Positions 26,806-35,986 are shown, counted from the stretch's first letter. The stretch: DNA of 64,000 nt from Acidobacteriaceae bacterium (GCA_019240475.1 JAFAYI010000030.1:1-64000), one strand, 5' to 3'. The notes: generated by a model from the sequence alone, not told the origin. Program-made: numbers and translations.

Positions 26806-27837
26806 ATGGCAAAGACGAATGGTGCAGGCTCTATCTATCAACGCGGCAACATTTGGTGGGTGCAAGTGTATATCGACGGCAAGCCCATCATCCAGTCCAG
26901 CAAGTCAGACAAGAAATCCGAGGCGGTCAAACTTCGCAACAAGCTGCTTTCAAAAAAGGACCGAGGCGAACTTCACGGCGGCGCCGCGAATACCGTTCTC
27001 GTCAACGAGCTTCTTGATGATGTTTTGAAAAGCGATATCAAGGAGTCGACGCGGTATATCTGGCGCAAGGTGATTGAAAAGAATATCCGCCCCTTTTTCG
27101 GGAAGCTAAAAGCGCAACGGCTCACAACGGATCATCTGGAAGCGTATAGGGAAAAGCGTCTGGCTGAAGGGCGTTCGCATTCGACGGCAAACCGCGAGCT
27201 TTCCATTGTCCGCACCGCATTCCACAACGGGCGCGAGCGAACGCCTCCGAAGGTTGCAGTTGTCCCCTATTTCCCCATAATTAAAGAAACGACGGTACGA
27301 AAGGGCTTCCTGACTGATGCTCAGTACGCGACCTTGCGCGATTCGCTTCCACAGGAAATCAAGGCGCTGTTCGTCACCGCGTATGTCACTGGCATACGCA
27401 AGGGGGAGTTGCTTGAAATCCGTTGGCCCCAAGTGGACTTTGAGGAAAGGATTATCACTCTTCATCGGGAAGAAACCAAGGGCGACGAAGCCCGGACAGT
27501 CCCCATAGTAGCCGGCGATATGTACGATCTCCTGAAGGCTGCTCACTCAGCATGGCCGGATGCTGAGTATGTTTTCAACAGACAAGGTGAACGGATCAAG
27601 GATTTTCGTGGCGCGTGGGAAACGGCCTGTATCGCGGCGGGAGTGCCTGACTTGCAGTTCCACGATCTACGGCGAACGGCAGTACGCAACATGCGCCGGG
27701 CTGGTATTCCCCAGGTGATTCGTATGAAGATAAGCGGCCACAAAACGGACAGCATGGAGCGTCGTTATAACATCGTCGATGCTGAGGATTTGACGAATGC
27801 GCGCGAGCTTCTGGAACGGAATCTGAATCGCTGGTAA
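26806..27837 (+). CDS. int: Tyrosine recombinase (integrase)
   Basis: A 343-residue phage/ICE integrase. The N-terminus has an arm-binding-like segment (GAGSIYQRGNIWWVQVYIDGKP), then a SAM-like core-binding domain and the catalytic domain with the Arg of TGIRKGELLEIRW, HDLRRTAVRNMRRAG (His-x-x-Arg), and SGHKTDSMERRYNI (His and nucleophilic Tyr). It should integrate the element at the 3' end of a tRNA-Leu gene, given the att remnant at 31402-31422. The SPARTA pair lies between int and that site, as cargo. Confidence 0.95.
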   Translation: MAKTNGAGSIYQRGNIWWVQVYIDGKPIIQSSKSDKKSEAVKLRNKLLSKKDRGELHGGAANTVLVNELLDDVLKSDIKESTRYIWRKVIEKNIRPFFGKLKAQRLTTDHLEAYREKRLAEGRSHSTANRELSIVRTAFHNGRERTPPKVAVVPYFPIIKETTVRKGFLTDAQYATLRDSLPQEIKALFVTAYVTGIRKGELLEIRWPQVDFEERIITLHREETKGDEARTVPIVAGDMYDLLKAAHSAWPDAEYVFNRQGERIKDFRGAWETACIAAGVPDLQFHDLRRTAVRNMRRAGIPQVIRMKISGHKTDSMERRYNIVDAEDLTNARELLERNLNRW

Positions 27838-28096
27838 GAGGAACGATATACCTGCAACTCTTAGCATTCCGGGCACTGAAGTGGATTTTCACGCTTTCAC
27901 CCATCCTATCGGTCCCTTTGCAAGGACGTTTGTTTAATGTCCGGGTGGCCCGCCAACCGCCCCGTGCGGCGCATGCCGACTCAGTGGGAGCTAACGTCCA
28001 GCCTGCTCGCGGGGTTCCCACTTCGGACTAGACGCTCTCTGAAAATTACCACGCTATTCGCTGCTATCCTCTCTAGTTGCGAACTTGGAAAGCTCC

Positions 28097-29419
28097 ATGA
28101 GCGAACGACAAGCTCTCTTTATCACTCACGCATCTCCGGAAGACAACGCCTTTACGATATGGCTCGGGGCAAAGATCGCCGCAGCGGGTTATGAGGTTTG
28201 GGCTGATGTCTTGCGTCTGACGGGTGGTGATGACTGGCAACGCAAACTAGAAGATGCTTTGCGAAACCGGGCTTGTAAGGTTCTTCTCGTTGCGAACCAG
28301 AAATCTGTCGAGAAGCAAGGTGTTCGGAACGAAGTTCAAATTGCATCCGATGTTGCAAAAAAGATCGGCGATTCGAGCTTTATCATTCCGCTCAGACTCG
28401 GACCGTTCGAAACCCCTTTCCTCATCGCGCAAGCCCAATATATTGATTTCAGTCATGGCTGGTCTTCTGGGCTGTATGAACTCCTATCCGCGTTGCAGGA
28501 TGAGTACAAGATCCAGCTGTCAAGGGACCCTTCAACTGAATTGTGGCGTTCGCTGCAGGCGATGCATAGCAGGAAGCTGGAACAGCGTCCCGAGAAGTTG
28601 GTCTCAAACTGGTTGCGCGTGAGGAAACTGCCAGAAAAAATTTACTACTACAGAAACGATGAGGTGCGATGTAACGACGTGAGCCTATCGTTGCCATGGG
28701 TAGCTTACGGTGACGGTTTTCTGACGTGCGAGGAGCACCCGATTCCGGGCTCACGCAACATGTCACTGAGTTTGGCCCTTGGCACTGGCTGGTCTGAACT
28801 CGGTATCCCAACCACAGAAATGCGTAAGATGTTCGCCAACCTGGCGAACCACGGAATGGAATCATTCCTGAAGTCGCGAGGATTGCAGTCCTTTGAAATG
28901 GCAAGCGGCCAAGTTGCATGGTGGTTCGACGGCGAAAAGCCGAATACGCGCCTGACGTTTCGCTGGGGGGAACTGAAGGGAAGCCGCGTGCTGCGGGGAA
29001 TTTCCGAGAAGCGGAAGCTGCAGTGGCATTTTGGCATCTCATCGAGATACCATGGCGGCACCCTGCGCTACTTTCGCCTGCGCACGCGCCTCTTATTCTC
29101 TGAGGATGGAAAAACGGCTTTGCCGGGAAAACGCACGCACCGAATGCGGAAGTCGTTCGCCAAAGGGTGGCGCAATGCCCGTTGGCGGGATATGCTCCTG
29201 GCTTTTCTATTTTGGTTGTCAAATGGCGAGTCCATAATTCGACTGCCGTTGCATTTGAAAGACGATCTTCTCGTTGAGGTGCCGCCGTTGATGTTCGTCA
29301 GTTCCGTGGGCATAAGCGAAGGCCACGAGGAAGAGAGCAATGAAGAGGAGACCAGTGACGACTACTACGAAGAGTTCACGGACGACGACGAAGAATCGGA
29401 CTGGGAGGAAGAGGACTAG
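28097..29419 (+). CDS. TIR-APAZ protein of a SPARTA-like system
   Basis: A 440-residue protein. Residues ~1-140 are a TIR domain (LFITHASPEDNAFTIWLGAKI, VWADVL, WQRKLEDAL with a candidate catalytic Glu, CKVLLVANQKSV). The remainder fits an APAZ domain, and the end is a strongly acidic tail of about 30 residues. In SPARTA the TIR domain degrades NAD(P)+ once the paired Argonaute finds invader DNA. The ATG at 28097 follows a GGAAAG site. The acidic tail shares 80 bases with the Argonaute start in another frame. APAZ is assigned mainly from length and partner, because it is hard to recognise by eye. Confidence 0.82.
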   Translation: MSERQALFITHASPEDNAFTIWLGAKIAAAGYEVWADVLRLTGGDDWQRKLEDALRNRACKVLLVANQKSVEKQGVRNEVQIASDVAKKIGDSSFIIPLRLGPFETPFLIAQAQYIDFSHGWSSGLYELLSALQDEYKIQLSRDPSTELWRSLQAMHSRKLEQRPEKLVSNWLRVRKLPEKIYYYRNDEVRCNDVSLSLPWVAYGDGFLTCEEHPIPGSRNMSLSLALGTGWSELGIPTTEMRKMFANLANHGMESFLKSRGLQSFEMASGQVAWWFDGEKPNTRLTFRWGELKGSRVLRGISEKRKLQWHFGISSRYHGGTLRYFRLRTRLLFSEDGKTALPGKRTHRMRKSFAKGWRNARWRDMLLAFLFWLSNGESIIRLPLHLKDDLLVEVPPLMFVSSVGISEGHEEESNEEETSDDYYEEFTDDDEESDWEEED

Positions 29420-31001
29420 TCGAGAGTCGCCGCCCGAACACCCACGTTCGTCGGAGCCTGAACGAACCGAATTGTGGCATATTCCCGAGCCCTTGCTGGA
29501 GTTCGCTCACGGTCAGATGGTCGAATACCCACGTGATGGTCTGTATCTGTTCGGGCCCTGCGACTCGCAAAAGCGGCCTGGCGTGACGCGCTACGGCGTC
29601 ATTGGCACACGAGAAGGTGTCGAGCGTTTCAGACACTTTTCAGCGAAGATGCGTGGATACATTCCTGTCCCGGTCCCGGGACCCCGTAGCCGCAAGATCG
29701 AACCGCAGCACGTTCCATTCCCTGGTTTTCAGGAGGCCTTCAACAGTGAATGGCCGGAGAAGCCGGCGGCCGTCATTCAGGATATTCAACTGCATGAGAT
29801 CGAGGACACGATTCGCATTCAGAACCGGCACGAGGCTATCCATGGGTGCGTCGACCTATTCGTCTCGCGACTGGAGCAGGAAGAGAATCGCCTCGAAGCA
29901 CCGCCGAGCTTTTGGTTCGTGGTCATCCCGGAAATCGTCTACGAACTGGGGCGGCCGCAATCGCGAGTGCCGCGCATGGATGCCGTCTCTGGAAACGTTA
30001 CGATTTCGAAGAAAAAGGCTGAGGAACTTAAGGTCGCACCGAGCCTGTTCCCAGAGGAGCATGAAGGCGCTGACGTCTACGAGTACGCCACGCACTTCCG
30101 GCGGCAGTTGAAAGCACGGCTCCTGAAACACAAGATCGTGACGCAGATTCTCCGCGAAACCACCCTGGCGCCGGATGATTTCACCAAGGCGAATGGAATG
30201 CCGCTACGGCGTCTGGAAGATCCCGCCACGGTCGCGTGGAAGCTGGGTACCGGAGCGTATTACAAGGGCGGAGGGCGGCCATGGCAGTTGGCGCACGTCC
30301 GACCGGGCGTCTGCTACGTGGGATTGGTGTACAAACGGAGCGATTTGAGTGCGGACGTCCGGCACGCATGCTGCGCGGCGCAAATGTTTTTATCAAACGG
30401 CGAAGGTGTAGTTTTCCGGGGAGCACCGGGATCATGGTACAACCCAGACACTAAGCAGTTCCATCTCGATGAAGCTTCGGCGAAGGGATTGATCGAACTC
30501 GTCATCGCGGAGTACCGCCTTCAGCACAATTCACCGCCGAGGGAATTGTTCATACATGCATCTTCCAACTTTGGAGATGAGGAATGGGCTGGTTTCGAAA
30601 AGGGCGCAGGAGCTGAAACCAAGGTGCTGGGAATTCAGATTTCCGACGCCTACGAAGACCTCAAGCTGTATCGGATGGGAAACTACCCGGTTATTCGCGG
30701 CGCCGCTCTGCCCCTTGGTGACAGGAGCGCGTATCTGTGGACATCGGGGTTTGTGCCCCGTTTGGACACGTACATGGGGCCGGAAACGCCCAACCCCATC
30801 ATGGTGAGGGTCCAGCGAGGAGAATGCGATTTACGTGGCGTCCTGTCTGACGTCATGGGCCTGACGAAGATTAACTTCAATTCGTGCCTGTTCAATGATC
30901 GAATGCCTGTTACAATCCGCTTCGCCAATGAGGTCGGAGATGTTTTGATTTCTGCGCCGATGGACAGTGAACCGCGTCTGCCCTTCAAATTTTATATTTG
31001 A
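29340..31001 (+). CDS. Short prokaryotic Argonaute (MID-PIWI)
   Basis: A 553-residue short pAgo. The recognisable region starts near residue 45 (IPEPLLEFA, GLYLFGP). The MID/PIWI part includes a typical block from WKLGTGAYYKGGGRPWQLA through GVCYVGLVYKR to VVFRGAPGSW and ELFIHAS. I see no DEDX catalytic tetrad, as expected for short pAgos, which sense rather than cut. Adjacency to TIR-APAZ makes this a SPARTA-type system that would trigger NAD(P) depletion. The start at 29340 has a GAGGAAG site but adds ~45 basic residues beyond the conserved core, so a later start cannot be excluded. Confidence 0.86.
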   Translation: MKRRPVTTTTKSSRTTTKNRTGRKRTSRESPPEHPRSSEPERTELWHIPEPLLEFAHGQMVEYPRDGLYLFGPCDSQKRPGVTRYGVIGTREGVERFRHFSAKMRGYIPVPVPGPRSRKIEPQHVPFPGFQEAFNSEWPEKPAAVIQDIQLHEIEDTIRIQNRHEAIHGCVDLFVSRLEQEENRLEAPPSFWFVVIPEIVYELGRPQSRVPRMDAVSGNVTISKKKAEELKVAPSLFPEEHEGADVYEYATHFRRQLKARLLKHKIVTQILRETTLAPDDFTKANGMPLRRLEDPATVAWKLGTGAYYKGGGRPWQLAHVRPGVCYVGLVYKRSDLSADVRHACCAAQMFLSNGEGVVFRGAPGSWYNPDTKQFHLDEASAKGLIELVIAEYRLQHNSPPRELFIHASSNFGDEEWAGFEKGAGAETKVLGIQISDAYEDLKLYRMGNYPVIRGAALPLGDRSAYLWTSGFVPRLDTYMGPETPNPIMVRVQRGECDLRGVLSDVMGLTKINFNSCLFNDRMPVTIRFANEVGDVLISAPMDSEPRLPFKFYI

Positions 31002-31364
31002 GCGAGACCGAATCCTCTAGCCGCTGGCCTCTCATTGCGTTAACAAAAACAGCTTGGGAAGAACCCGGAAAAGCGCCGTCCGTCTCGGGTAAACGCGCCT
31101 GTGTCCGACCAATTCCCAGATCGTCGGCGATACGGAACAACTCTGGGTTTACGTTGCGGCCGCAAAGTTGATTTAACCCGCAGAAAGTCAGCCTGTACGG
31201 GTCTGGTCTTGCAGTGCCCACTGGTCTTCTTTTCAACGCTCTTGGCGCCGCCGGACTGTAGCGGAACTGTAGTGGTTTCGGGAAACAGGGCGAAACTCGA
31301 CGATACAGCGCCTCAGCAAAATCAGCTGTTTGCGGCTCTAGAATACTGGGCAATACAGTAATTC
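31002..31364. other. Intergenic region before att site
   Basis: About 360 bases between the Argonaute stop and the tRNA fragment. I see no gene, RNA or clear terminator here. Confidence 0.5.
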
Positions 31365-31422
31365 TTAGCTTGAGGTGCTAGCGGGTAACACCGTGGGGGT
31401 TCAAGTCCCCCTCTCCGCACCA
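31365..31422 (+). pseudogene. 3' fragment of tRNA-Leu(GAG), attachment site
   Basis: This is the 3' part of a tRNA-Leu: an anticodon stem-loop with anticodon GAG (loop TTGAGGT at 31370-31376), a long variable arm (31382-31394), a T-arm (GGGGG TTCAAGT CCCCC) and acceptor strand TCTCCGC followed by ACCA. The D-arm and 5' acceptor strand are missing, so it cannot be a working tRNA. Such 3' fragments mark the right end of elements that integrate into tRNA genes. The last 21 bp (31402-31422) recur at 36948-36968. Confidence 0.9.
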
Positions 31423-31631
31423 AATATCGACTATCCTACGAATGGGCTACGTTTGTGTCCAAAACGTGCCCAAATTATTGTACGGCGGCAGGCTTTTCGG
31501 GGATTGTCCAGCCAGTGCCCGCATGAACTTTTTCCATGAGATCGCCAATCCGGACTTGCCGGGCAGGCGACCACTTCCCGTACTGCCTGCGATTATAGTC
31601 CTCCCAGCACGCTTATAGCCTATTGCGGCGC

Positions 31632-31660
31632 GCATCGCGGTGGTGTATCGTGGTGCATCG
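31632..31660. promoter_or_regulatory. Phased short direct repeats upstream of second RHH gene
   Basis: GCATCG (31632), GTATCG (31645) and GCATCG (31655) are spaced 13 and 10 bases apart just before the RHH start at 31677. The last two form near-perfect tandem copies of TGGTGYATCG. RHH dimers often bind tandem short repeats cooperatively, so this may be the operator. It is not the same sequence as the dyad at 589-609. Confidence 0.35.
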
Positions 31661-31676
31661 AGCTAGGAAGCCGCTT

Positions 31677-31874
31677 ATGCCACCGAAAAAGAGCGGGAAG
31701 AAGAAGCGTGAGAGCGGAATGCCCCGTACATCGGTCAGTTTCCCACCCGAAGTATACAAGACGCTTGAAGACCTTGCCGCACGAAAAAAAGTCTCCATCG
31801 GATGGATTGTGCGTGATGCAGTCGAAAAGTACGTTGCAGACCAGTGGCCGTTGTTCAGCAATCTGAAAGCTTAG
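31677..31874 (+). CDS. Ribbon-helix-helix protein, candidate R-M regulator
   Basis: A 65-residue paralogue of the RHH protein at 734-946. It has a Lys/Arg-rich N-terminus (PPKKSGKKKRESG), the strand RTSVSFPPEVY, two helices and the same ending, WPLFS. The start at 31677 follows AGGAAG at 6 bases. The next gene, a DNA methyltransferase, begins one base after its stop codon. The repeated linkage of this small family to methyltransferase operons suggests a controller role in both systems. Confidence 0.75.
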   Translation: MPPKKSGKKKRESGMPRTSVSFPPEVYKTLEDLAARKKVSIGWIVRDAVEKYVADQWPLFSNLKA

Positions 31875-31875
31875 T

Positions 31876-33108
31876 ATGAAATTGGCAGCAAAGCTTCGAG
31901 CGGGAGAGCGCCCACGCGTTGACCGGAACGCCGGTAAACTGCACGATGCCGATTTCGATTTCGCGGACAGCGAAACGGGCTATCTTACGCACGGACTACA
32001 TCCGTATCCAGCGAAGTTCATTCCTCAAATTCCTGATGCGCTGATCCGTGAGTTGTCCCGCGATGGGGACACCGTGGCCGACATTTTTTGCGGCAGCGGC
32101 ACGACGCTTGTTGAAACCCTCATTCTCGGTCGGAACGCCATAGGTTTCGATGCAAATCCTCTCGCCTGCCTCATCACGAAGGCGAAAACCACGCGGTTTG
32201 GTCGCCACGATAAAGGGGCACTTCTGTGCCTCGTTACCCGTGCGGAAAACGCCGCCGATGCAATTCTGAACGCTGGTAAAACACTTTTCCATTCGTCCGC
32301 TCCGTTTGTATCCGCCGCTCCCCGGCCATCGGGCGAGGTACTTGATTTCTGGTTCGAGCCGTTCGTCGTGGAAGAACTCGCCGAAATTCTTTCATGGTGC
32401 AACGCGGTCGTTTCTCAATCCTCGCGAACGGTGGCGCTGGTCGCGTTTTCTTCCATCATTGTCAACGTATCCAAGCAGGATTCTGATACTCGTTATGTTC
32501 GTCGGAAGAAGAAGATTGCGCCCGGCGAAACCATGACGCGCTTTGCGCGGTCACTAAAGGCAGCGGTTGCAGCGGTCGATGAGTTTACGGCACAGGTTAG
32601 CAGCGGCCTAACCTGCGAAGTGCTGCATGCCAATATCCTGGAAGCACCCGACAGCCCGCCTTTTGATCTTATGGTCTGCTCGCCGCCGTACCCGAACGCT
32701 TTCAGCTATCACCTTTACCATATGACGCGCATGGTCTGGCTGGGCATGGATCAGCCGAGGTTCAAACGCGAGGAAATCGGGAGCCATCGCAAGTACAGCG
32801 CCAAAGGTCCGAACGGCGCGACGGCCCAGACGTTTCAGAAGGAGATGGGGGCGATACTCGCCTGGCTTCGAAACCATCTTAAACCCGGAGGCTTTGCATG
32901 CTTCGTCGTCGGCGATTCAACGATCCGCGCCGAAAGAATTAACAACGCCGATTTGATTGCCCAAGCGGGCCAGTGTGAAGGTTTTCGGGAAGTCGCGCGC
33001 CCAACGCGCCGCCTGCAAGCGACGAAGAAAGCGTTCAACCCTGTGATCGGAAAAATCAAGGACGAAAAGATTCTCATTCTCCAGAACGAGGGAGGCGCGC
33101 GCACATGA
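31876..33108 (+). CDS. DNA methyltransferase, SPPY type (probably N4-cytosine)
   Basis: A 410-residue site-specific methyltransferase. THGLHPYPAKFIPQ precedes motif I (ADIFCGSGTTLVETLILG), then GFDANPLA. Motif IV is CSPPYPN (residues ~270), and FVVGDST lies near the end. SPPY is typical of N4-cytosine enzymes, while N6-adenine enzymes usually have DPPY or NPPY. Motif I precedes motif IV, so it is not of the beta class. It overlaps a second methyltransferase by four bases (ATGA). The pair may methylate the two strands of an asymmetric site. Confidence 0.87.
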   Translation: MKLAAKLRAGERPRVDRNAGKLHDADFDFADSETGYLTHGLHPYPAKFIPQIPDALIRELSRDGDTVADIFCGSGTTLVETLILGRNAIGFDANPLACLITKAKTTRFGRHDKGALLCLVTRAENAADAILNAGKTLFHSSAPFVSAAPRPSGEVLDFWFEPFVVEELAEILSWCNAVVSQSSRTVALVAFSSIIVNVSKQDSDTRYVRRKKKIAPGETMTRFARSLKAAVAAVDEFTAQVSSGLTCEVLHANILEAPDSPPFDLMVCSPPYPNAFSYHLYHMTRMVWLGMDQPRFKREEIGSHRKYSAKGPNGATAQTFQKEMGAILAWLRNHLKPGGFACFVVGDSTIRAERINNADLIAQAGQCEGFREVARPTRRLQATKKAFNPVIGKIKDEKILILQNEGGART

Positions 33109-34712
33109 GACAACCGCTTGTCTGTCGAATGAAGCCATATATCCAACCATTCGAGCGCGAACTTGCATTGGCGGAACTCAGCGCCCTCGCGCACACCGAA
33201 CCTGTCGCGGTTGACTTCGGCTCGGATCACCCGATCCTCTTTTCACTACCTCCCGTTGTGAAACCCACGACTTTGGCCCGACATCTCGCCTACTGGGAGC
33301 TTATCGAAGCGGATCAAACATATTACACAACCCAAGTGCTGCGCGAGCGCACGGTTAACGTGGTGCGCAACGGTGTCCCTACCAAGGATATTCCGCAGCT
33401 TCTCCTTTTTGAAAACACCGCATTACCAAACCGGCGATGCCTTCGTTACGGCACTCACGGCATCCACGAATATCGGGGCAAATTTTTTCCCCAGCTCGTT
33501 CGGTCGCTCATCAACATCGCGGACGTACCGAAGGGCGGCGTAGTAGCCGACCCCATGTCGGGGAGCGGGACCACAGCGGTTGAGGCGGTTCTAGGCGGTT
33601 ATCATGCAATCGGCCTGGACATGAATCCACTATCGGCTCTCATGGCAAAGGCTAAGTGCGCCCTCCTCTCCGTTGATCCTGAATTCCTCATTTCTTCGTA
33701 TGAAAGCATTCGCGGCCAGTTATTGACGCCCCCGACCAAGCGCAGCCCACAGCTTGTATATTTCGCCTCGCTCCCTCGCCGCGATCAGGAATACCTATCA
33801 GCTTGGTTTTCCGAACAGGTTTTGCAGGACCTTGACGAAGTTGCGCGCGCCATACAGCAATCAAACGAGCAACTGCGCGATTTTTTCTGGTTGTGCCTCA
33901 GCAATATCGTCCGCAGCGTTTCTTGGCAGAAGGACGACGATTTGAGAGTGCGCAAAGAACTGCGGCTAGATGCTGAAATCGATCCTATCCGCGAATTTCT
34001 CGAAGAATTGGGCCGCTCGGTTCGTGTTGTGCTGGCCTTCCTTTACCAGAACAGGGAAACGTCTCTCGGCTCTTTCGACATTGCGGAGGGCGATGCCCGC
34101 GATCTTGCGTCGGCATGGAACCGGAAGGCCGGAAAGATCGATGCCATCATAACTTCTCCGCCCTACGCTACGGCCCTTCCCTATTTGGATACAGACCGCC
34201 TCAGCCTGTGCTACCTTGGCCTTCTATCTCGACCCGAGCACCGTCGCCGGGACCAGAATATGATCGGCAATCGCGAGATCAGCGAAAAGCAACGGGCGTT
34301 ATATTGGTCCCTCTTTGAAAGCAAAAAAAAGAAGCTGCCGAAGTCGGTCTCCAGCCTCATTCAAAAGGTCAGTACGCTGAACTCCAAGATCGAAGTCGGA
34401 TTTAGGCGGCGCAACCTGCCCGCACTCTTAACGAAGTACTTTATCGACATGCAACAGGTGTTAGAGGGCATGATGGCTGTCCTTCGGCCCGGTTGCCCGG
34501 CCTTTGTCGTAATCGGGAATAACCACACGATTGCGGGAGGTGAGCGTGTTGAGATCGAAACCGCCACTCTGCTTGTGGACATCGCATCAGCTGTGGGCAT
34601 GAAACCCGAACGGCGCATTTCGATGGAGATGCTTGTCTCGCGCGACATCTTCAAAAAGAACGCCGTTGCGTCCGAGGAAATTCTATGTTTTACAACGCCG
34701 ACTCAGAAATAA
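33105..34712 (+). CDS. Second DNA methyltransferase, SPPY type
   Basis: A 535-residue methyltransferase distantly like its neighbour. The motif GTHGIHEYRGKFFPQ precedes motif I (ADPMSGSGTTAVEAVLGG) and GLDMNPLS, and motif IV is TSPPYATALPY. The N-terminal ~125 residues are extra and may help target recognition. The last helix-strand region has FVVIGNNHTI. It is translationally coupled to the first methyltransferase, and its 3' end overlaps the convergent PLD nuclease gene by 10 bases. Two SPPY methylases with one PLD nuclease recalls BfiI-type systems. Confidence 0.87.
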   Translation: MRQPLVCRMKPYIQPFERELALAELSALAHTEPVAVDFGSDHPILFSLPPVVKPTTLARHLAYWELIEADQTYYTTQVLRERTVNVVRNGVPTKDIPQLLLFENTALPNRRCLRYGTHGIHEYRGKFFPQLVRSLINIADVPKGGVVADPMSGSGTTAVEAVLGGYHAIGLDMNPLSALMAKAKCALLSVDPEFLISSYESIRGQLLTPPTKRSPQLVYFASLPRRDQEYLSAWFSEQVLQDLDEVARAIQQSNEQLRDFFWLCLSNIVRSVSWQKDDDLRVRKELRLDAEIDPIREFLEELGRSVRVVLAFLYQNRETSLGSFDIAEGDARDLASAWNRKAGKIDAIITSPPYATALPYLDTDRLSLCYLGLLSRPEHRRRDQNMIGNREISEKQRALYWSLFESKKKKLPKSVSSLIQKVSTLNSKIEVGFRRRNLPALLTKYFIDMQQVLEGMMAVLRPGCPAFVVIGNNHTIAGGERVEIETATLLVDIASAVGMKPERRISMEMLVSRDIFKKNAVASEEILCFTTPTQK

Positions 34713-35986
34713 CCGAAGCGCTTCTGGGAATTGGGCACCTGTGTCGTGCAAAGCGGCTCTAGTTGCTGAAACAGAGGCGCTCCTTGCGGCGCAACTTGAA
34801 TATCGTATTCAAATCCGTTGATCGGATCGACGCGACGGACAAGGAGAATGTCGCCGACGCTGCCGGAACTCCTCAGCGCCTCATTACCGAGACGAAAATC
34901 GCCTTTCCTCGGATTAAAGAACATGCGCACTGACTGCACTGTACCGATGCGCATGGGCACATTCATGCGGTCCATTTTCCCCAGACCGTTTCGCCTATTT
35001 TGCGGGTGCGTATTGTTCCACCCCACATCCGCCGTAAACTCGCCGGGGAAGTTCCAGAAGCCGGGATTCTGATCCAGAGCAGCTAACGGAATGAATACCT
35101 CCGGGGACCGGCGCGAGGTGCCCTGCGTAGTCTGCCCGGACCCAACATCTGTGTTTTGCAGAGTCATCACGAAACAACTTGCGCCGCTGACTGCTGCCGG
35201 AACAATTCCGGGCGGCGGAAGCGCAGCCGCTGATGGCAACTCCGCAGCCTCGGCAGCAACCTCGCTCTGGACTGCTTCAGCTTGCCGTGCCGTTATCGTC
35301 GGAGGCCGGGGAACGGGAACCGTCACGAACAACGTCTGCGGTGTCACGACAAGTGGCGGCTCTCCAGCCGTTAGCGGCGCGGCAGCCGGCGGTTGCACCG
35401 GGGTTCTGGCTTGCTGCATCGCCGCCAATTCGACTTCACTCCGAACCAGCCCAGCTGCGGCAAGCTGCTCGATCAAGTCCGCTGTTACGGTGTAACAAAG
35501 CCCTGGTTGTGGCTGGGCCCAAGAATCCAGAGTCGCTTCGATAGCTTGAAAGAACGCCGCGTCCTTTGCGTCCGCAAGGTCCAGCGCGGCGGCCATTGAT
35601 GCTTCGTAATTGGTAAACAGGCCACCCCCGGTCATGTTGCCGGAGCCTACAATCACGTCGGCACGTTTTGCCGACTTGAACAGGTACACCTTCGGATGAA
35701 AGGTGTTCGGCCCGTTGTTGCGGTACACAAAAACGTTCCCGTTTCCAGCCGCCGCTAAGAGGTCCGTCAGCCCTTCCCTAGACGTGCCACATAAATCAAC
35801 GCCTACCGAAATTTGGACCTGTGCCCTCGCGCTAAAGTCGCGCAACACATCCCGAATATACTGCGTTCCAGAACGCTTTACAAAAGCCACCGCCGCGCGA
35901 AAACCAGTCCACTGTGGGTCGGCGAGATGTTCGCGAAGCAGTTCCCCTAGACGTGGCTCTCCGAAGGGCTGCGTTATGAATTGCAT
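34703..35986 (-). CDS. PLD-family restriction endonuclease-like protein
   Basis: A 427-residue protein with an N-terminal phospholipase D-type nuclease domain. A single HKD motif is visible (FHPKVYLFKSAKRADVIVGSGNMTGGGL), as in BfiI, which forms one active site per dimer. A Pro/Ala-rich linker (residues ~200-285) leads to a C-terminal domain of about 150 residues that may read DNA. I could not confirm a B3-like fold by eye. It converges on the methyltransferase pair, so it is the probable restriction subunit. The ATG at 35986 is chosen; one at 36001 is also open. Confidence 0.75.
   Translation of the reverse strand: MQFITQPFGEPRLGELLREHLADPQWTGFRAAVAFVKRSGTQYIRDVLRDFSARAQVQISVGVDLCGTSREGLTDLLAAAGNGNVFVYRNNGPNTFHPKVYLFKSAKRADVIVGSGNMTGGGLFTNYEASMAAALDLADAKDAAFFQAIEATLDSWAQPQPGLCYTVTADLIEQLAAAGLVRSEVELAAMQQARTPVQPPAAAPLTAGEPPLVVTPQTLFVTVPVPRPPTITARQAEAVQSEVAAEAAELPSAAALPPPGIVPAAVSGASCFVMTLQNTDVGSGQTTQGTSRRSPEVFIPLAALDQNPGFWNFPGEFTADVGWNNTHPQNRRNGLGKMDRMNVPMRIGTVQSVRMFFNPRKGDFRLGNEALRSSGSVGDILLVRRVDPINGFEYDIQVAPQGAPLFQQLEPLCTTQVPNSQKRFGYF

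Noticed and set aside
31365..31422. Functional tRNA-Leu gene
   Set aside because: The D-arm and 5' acceptor strand are missing, so only the 3' part is present and it is best read as an att remnant.
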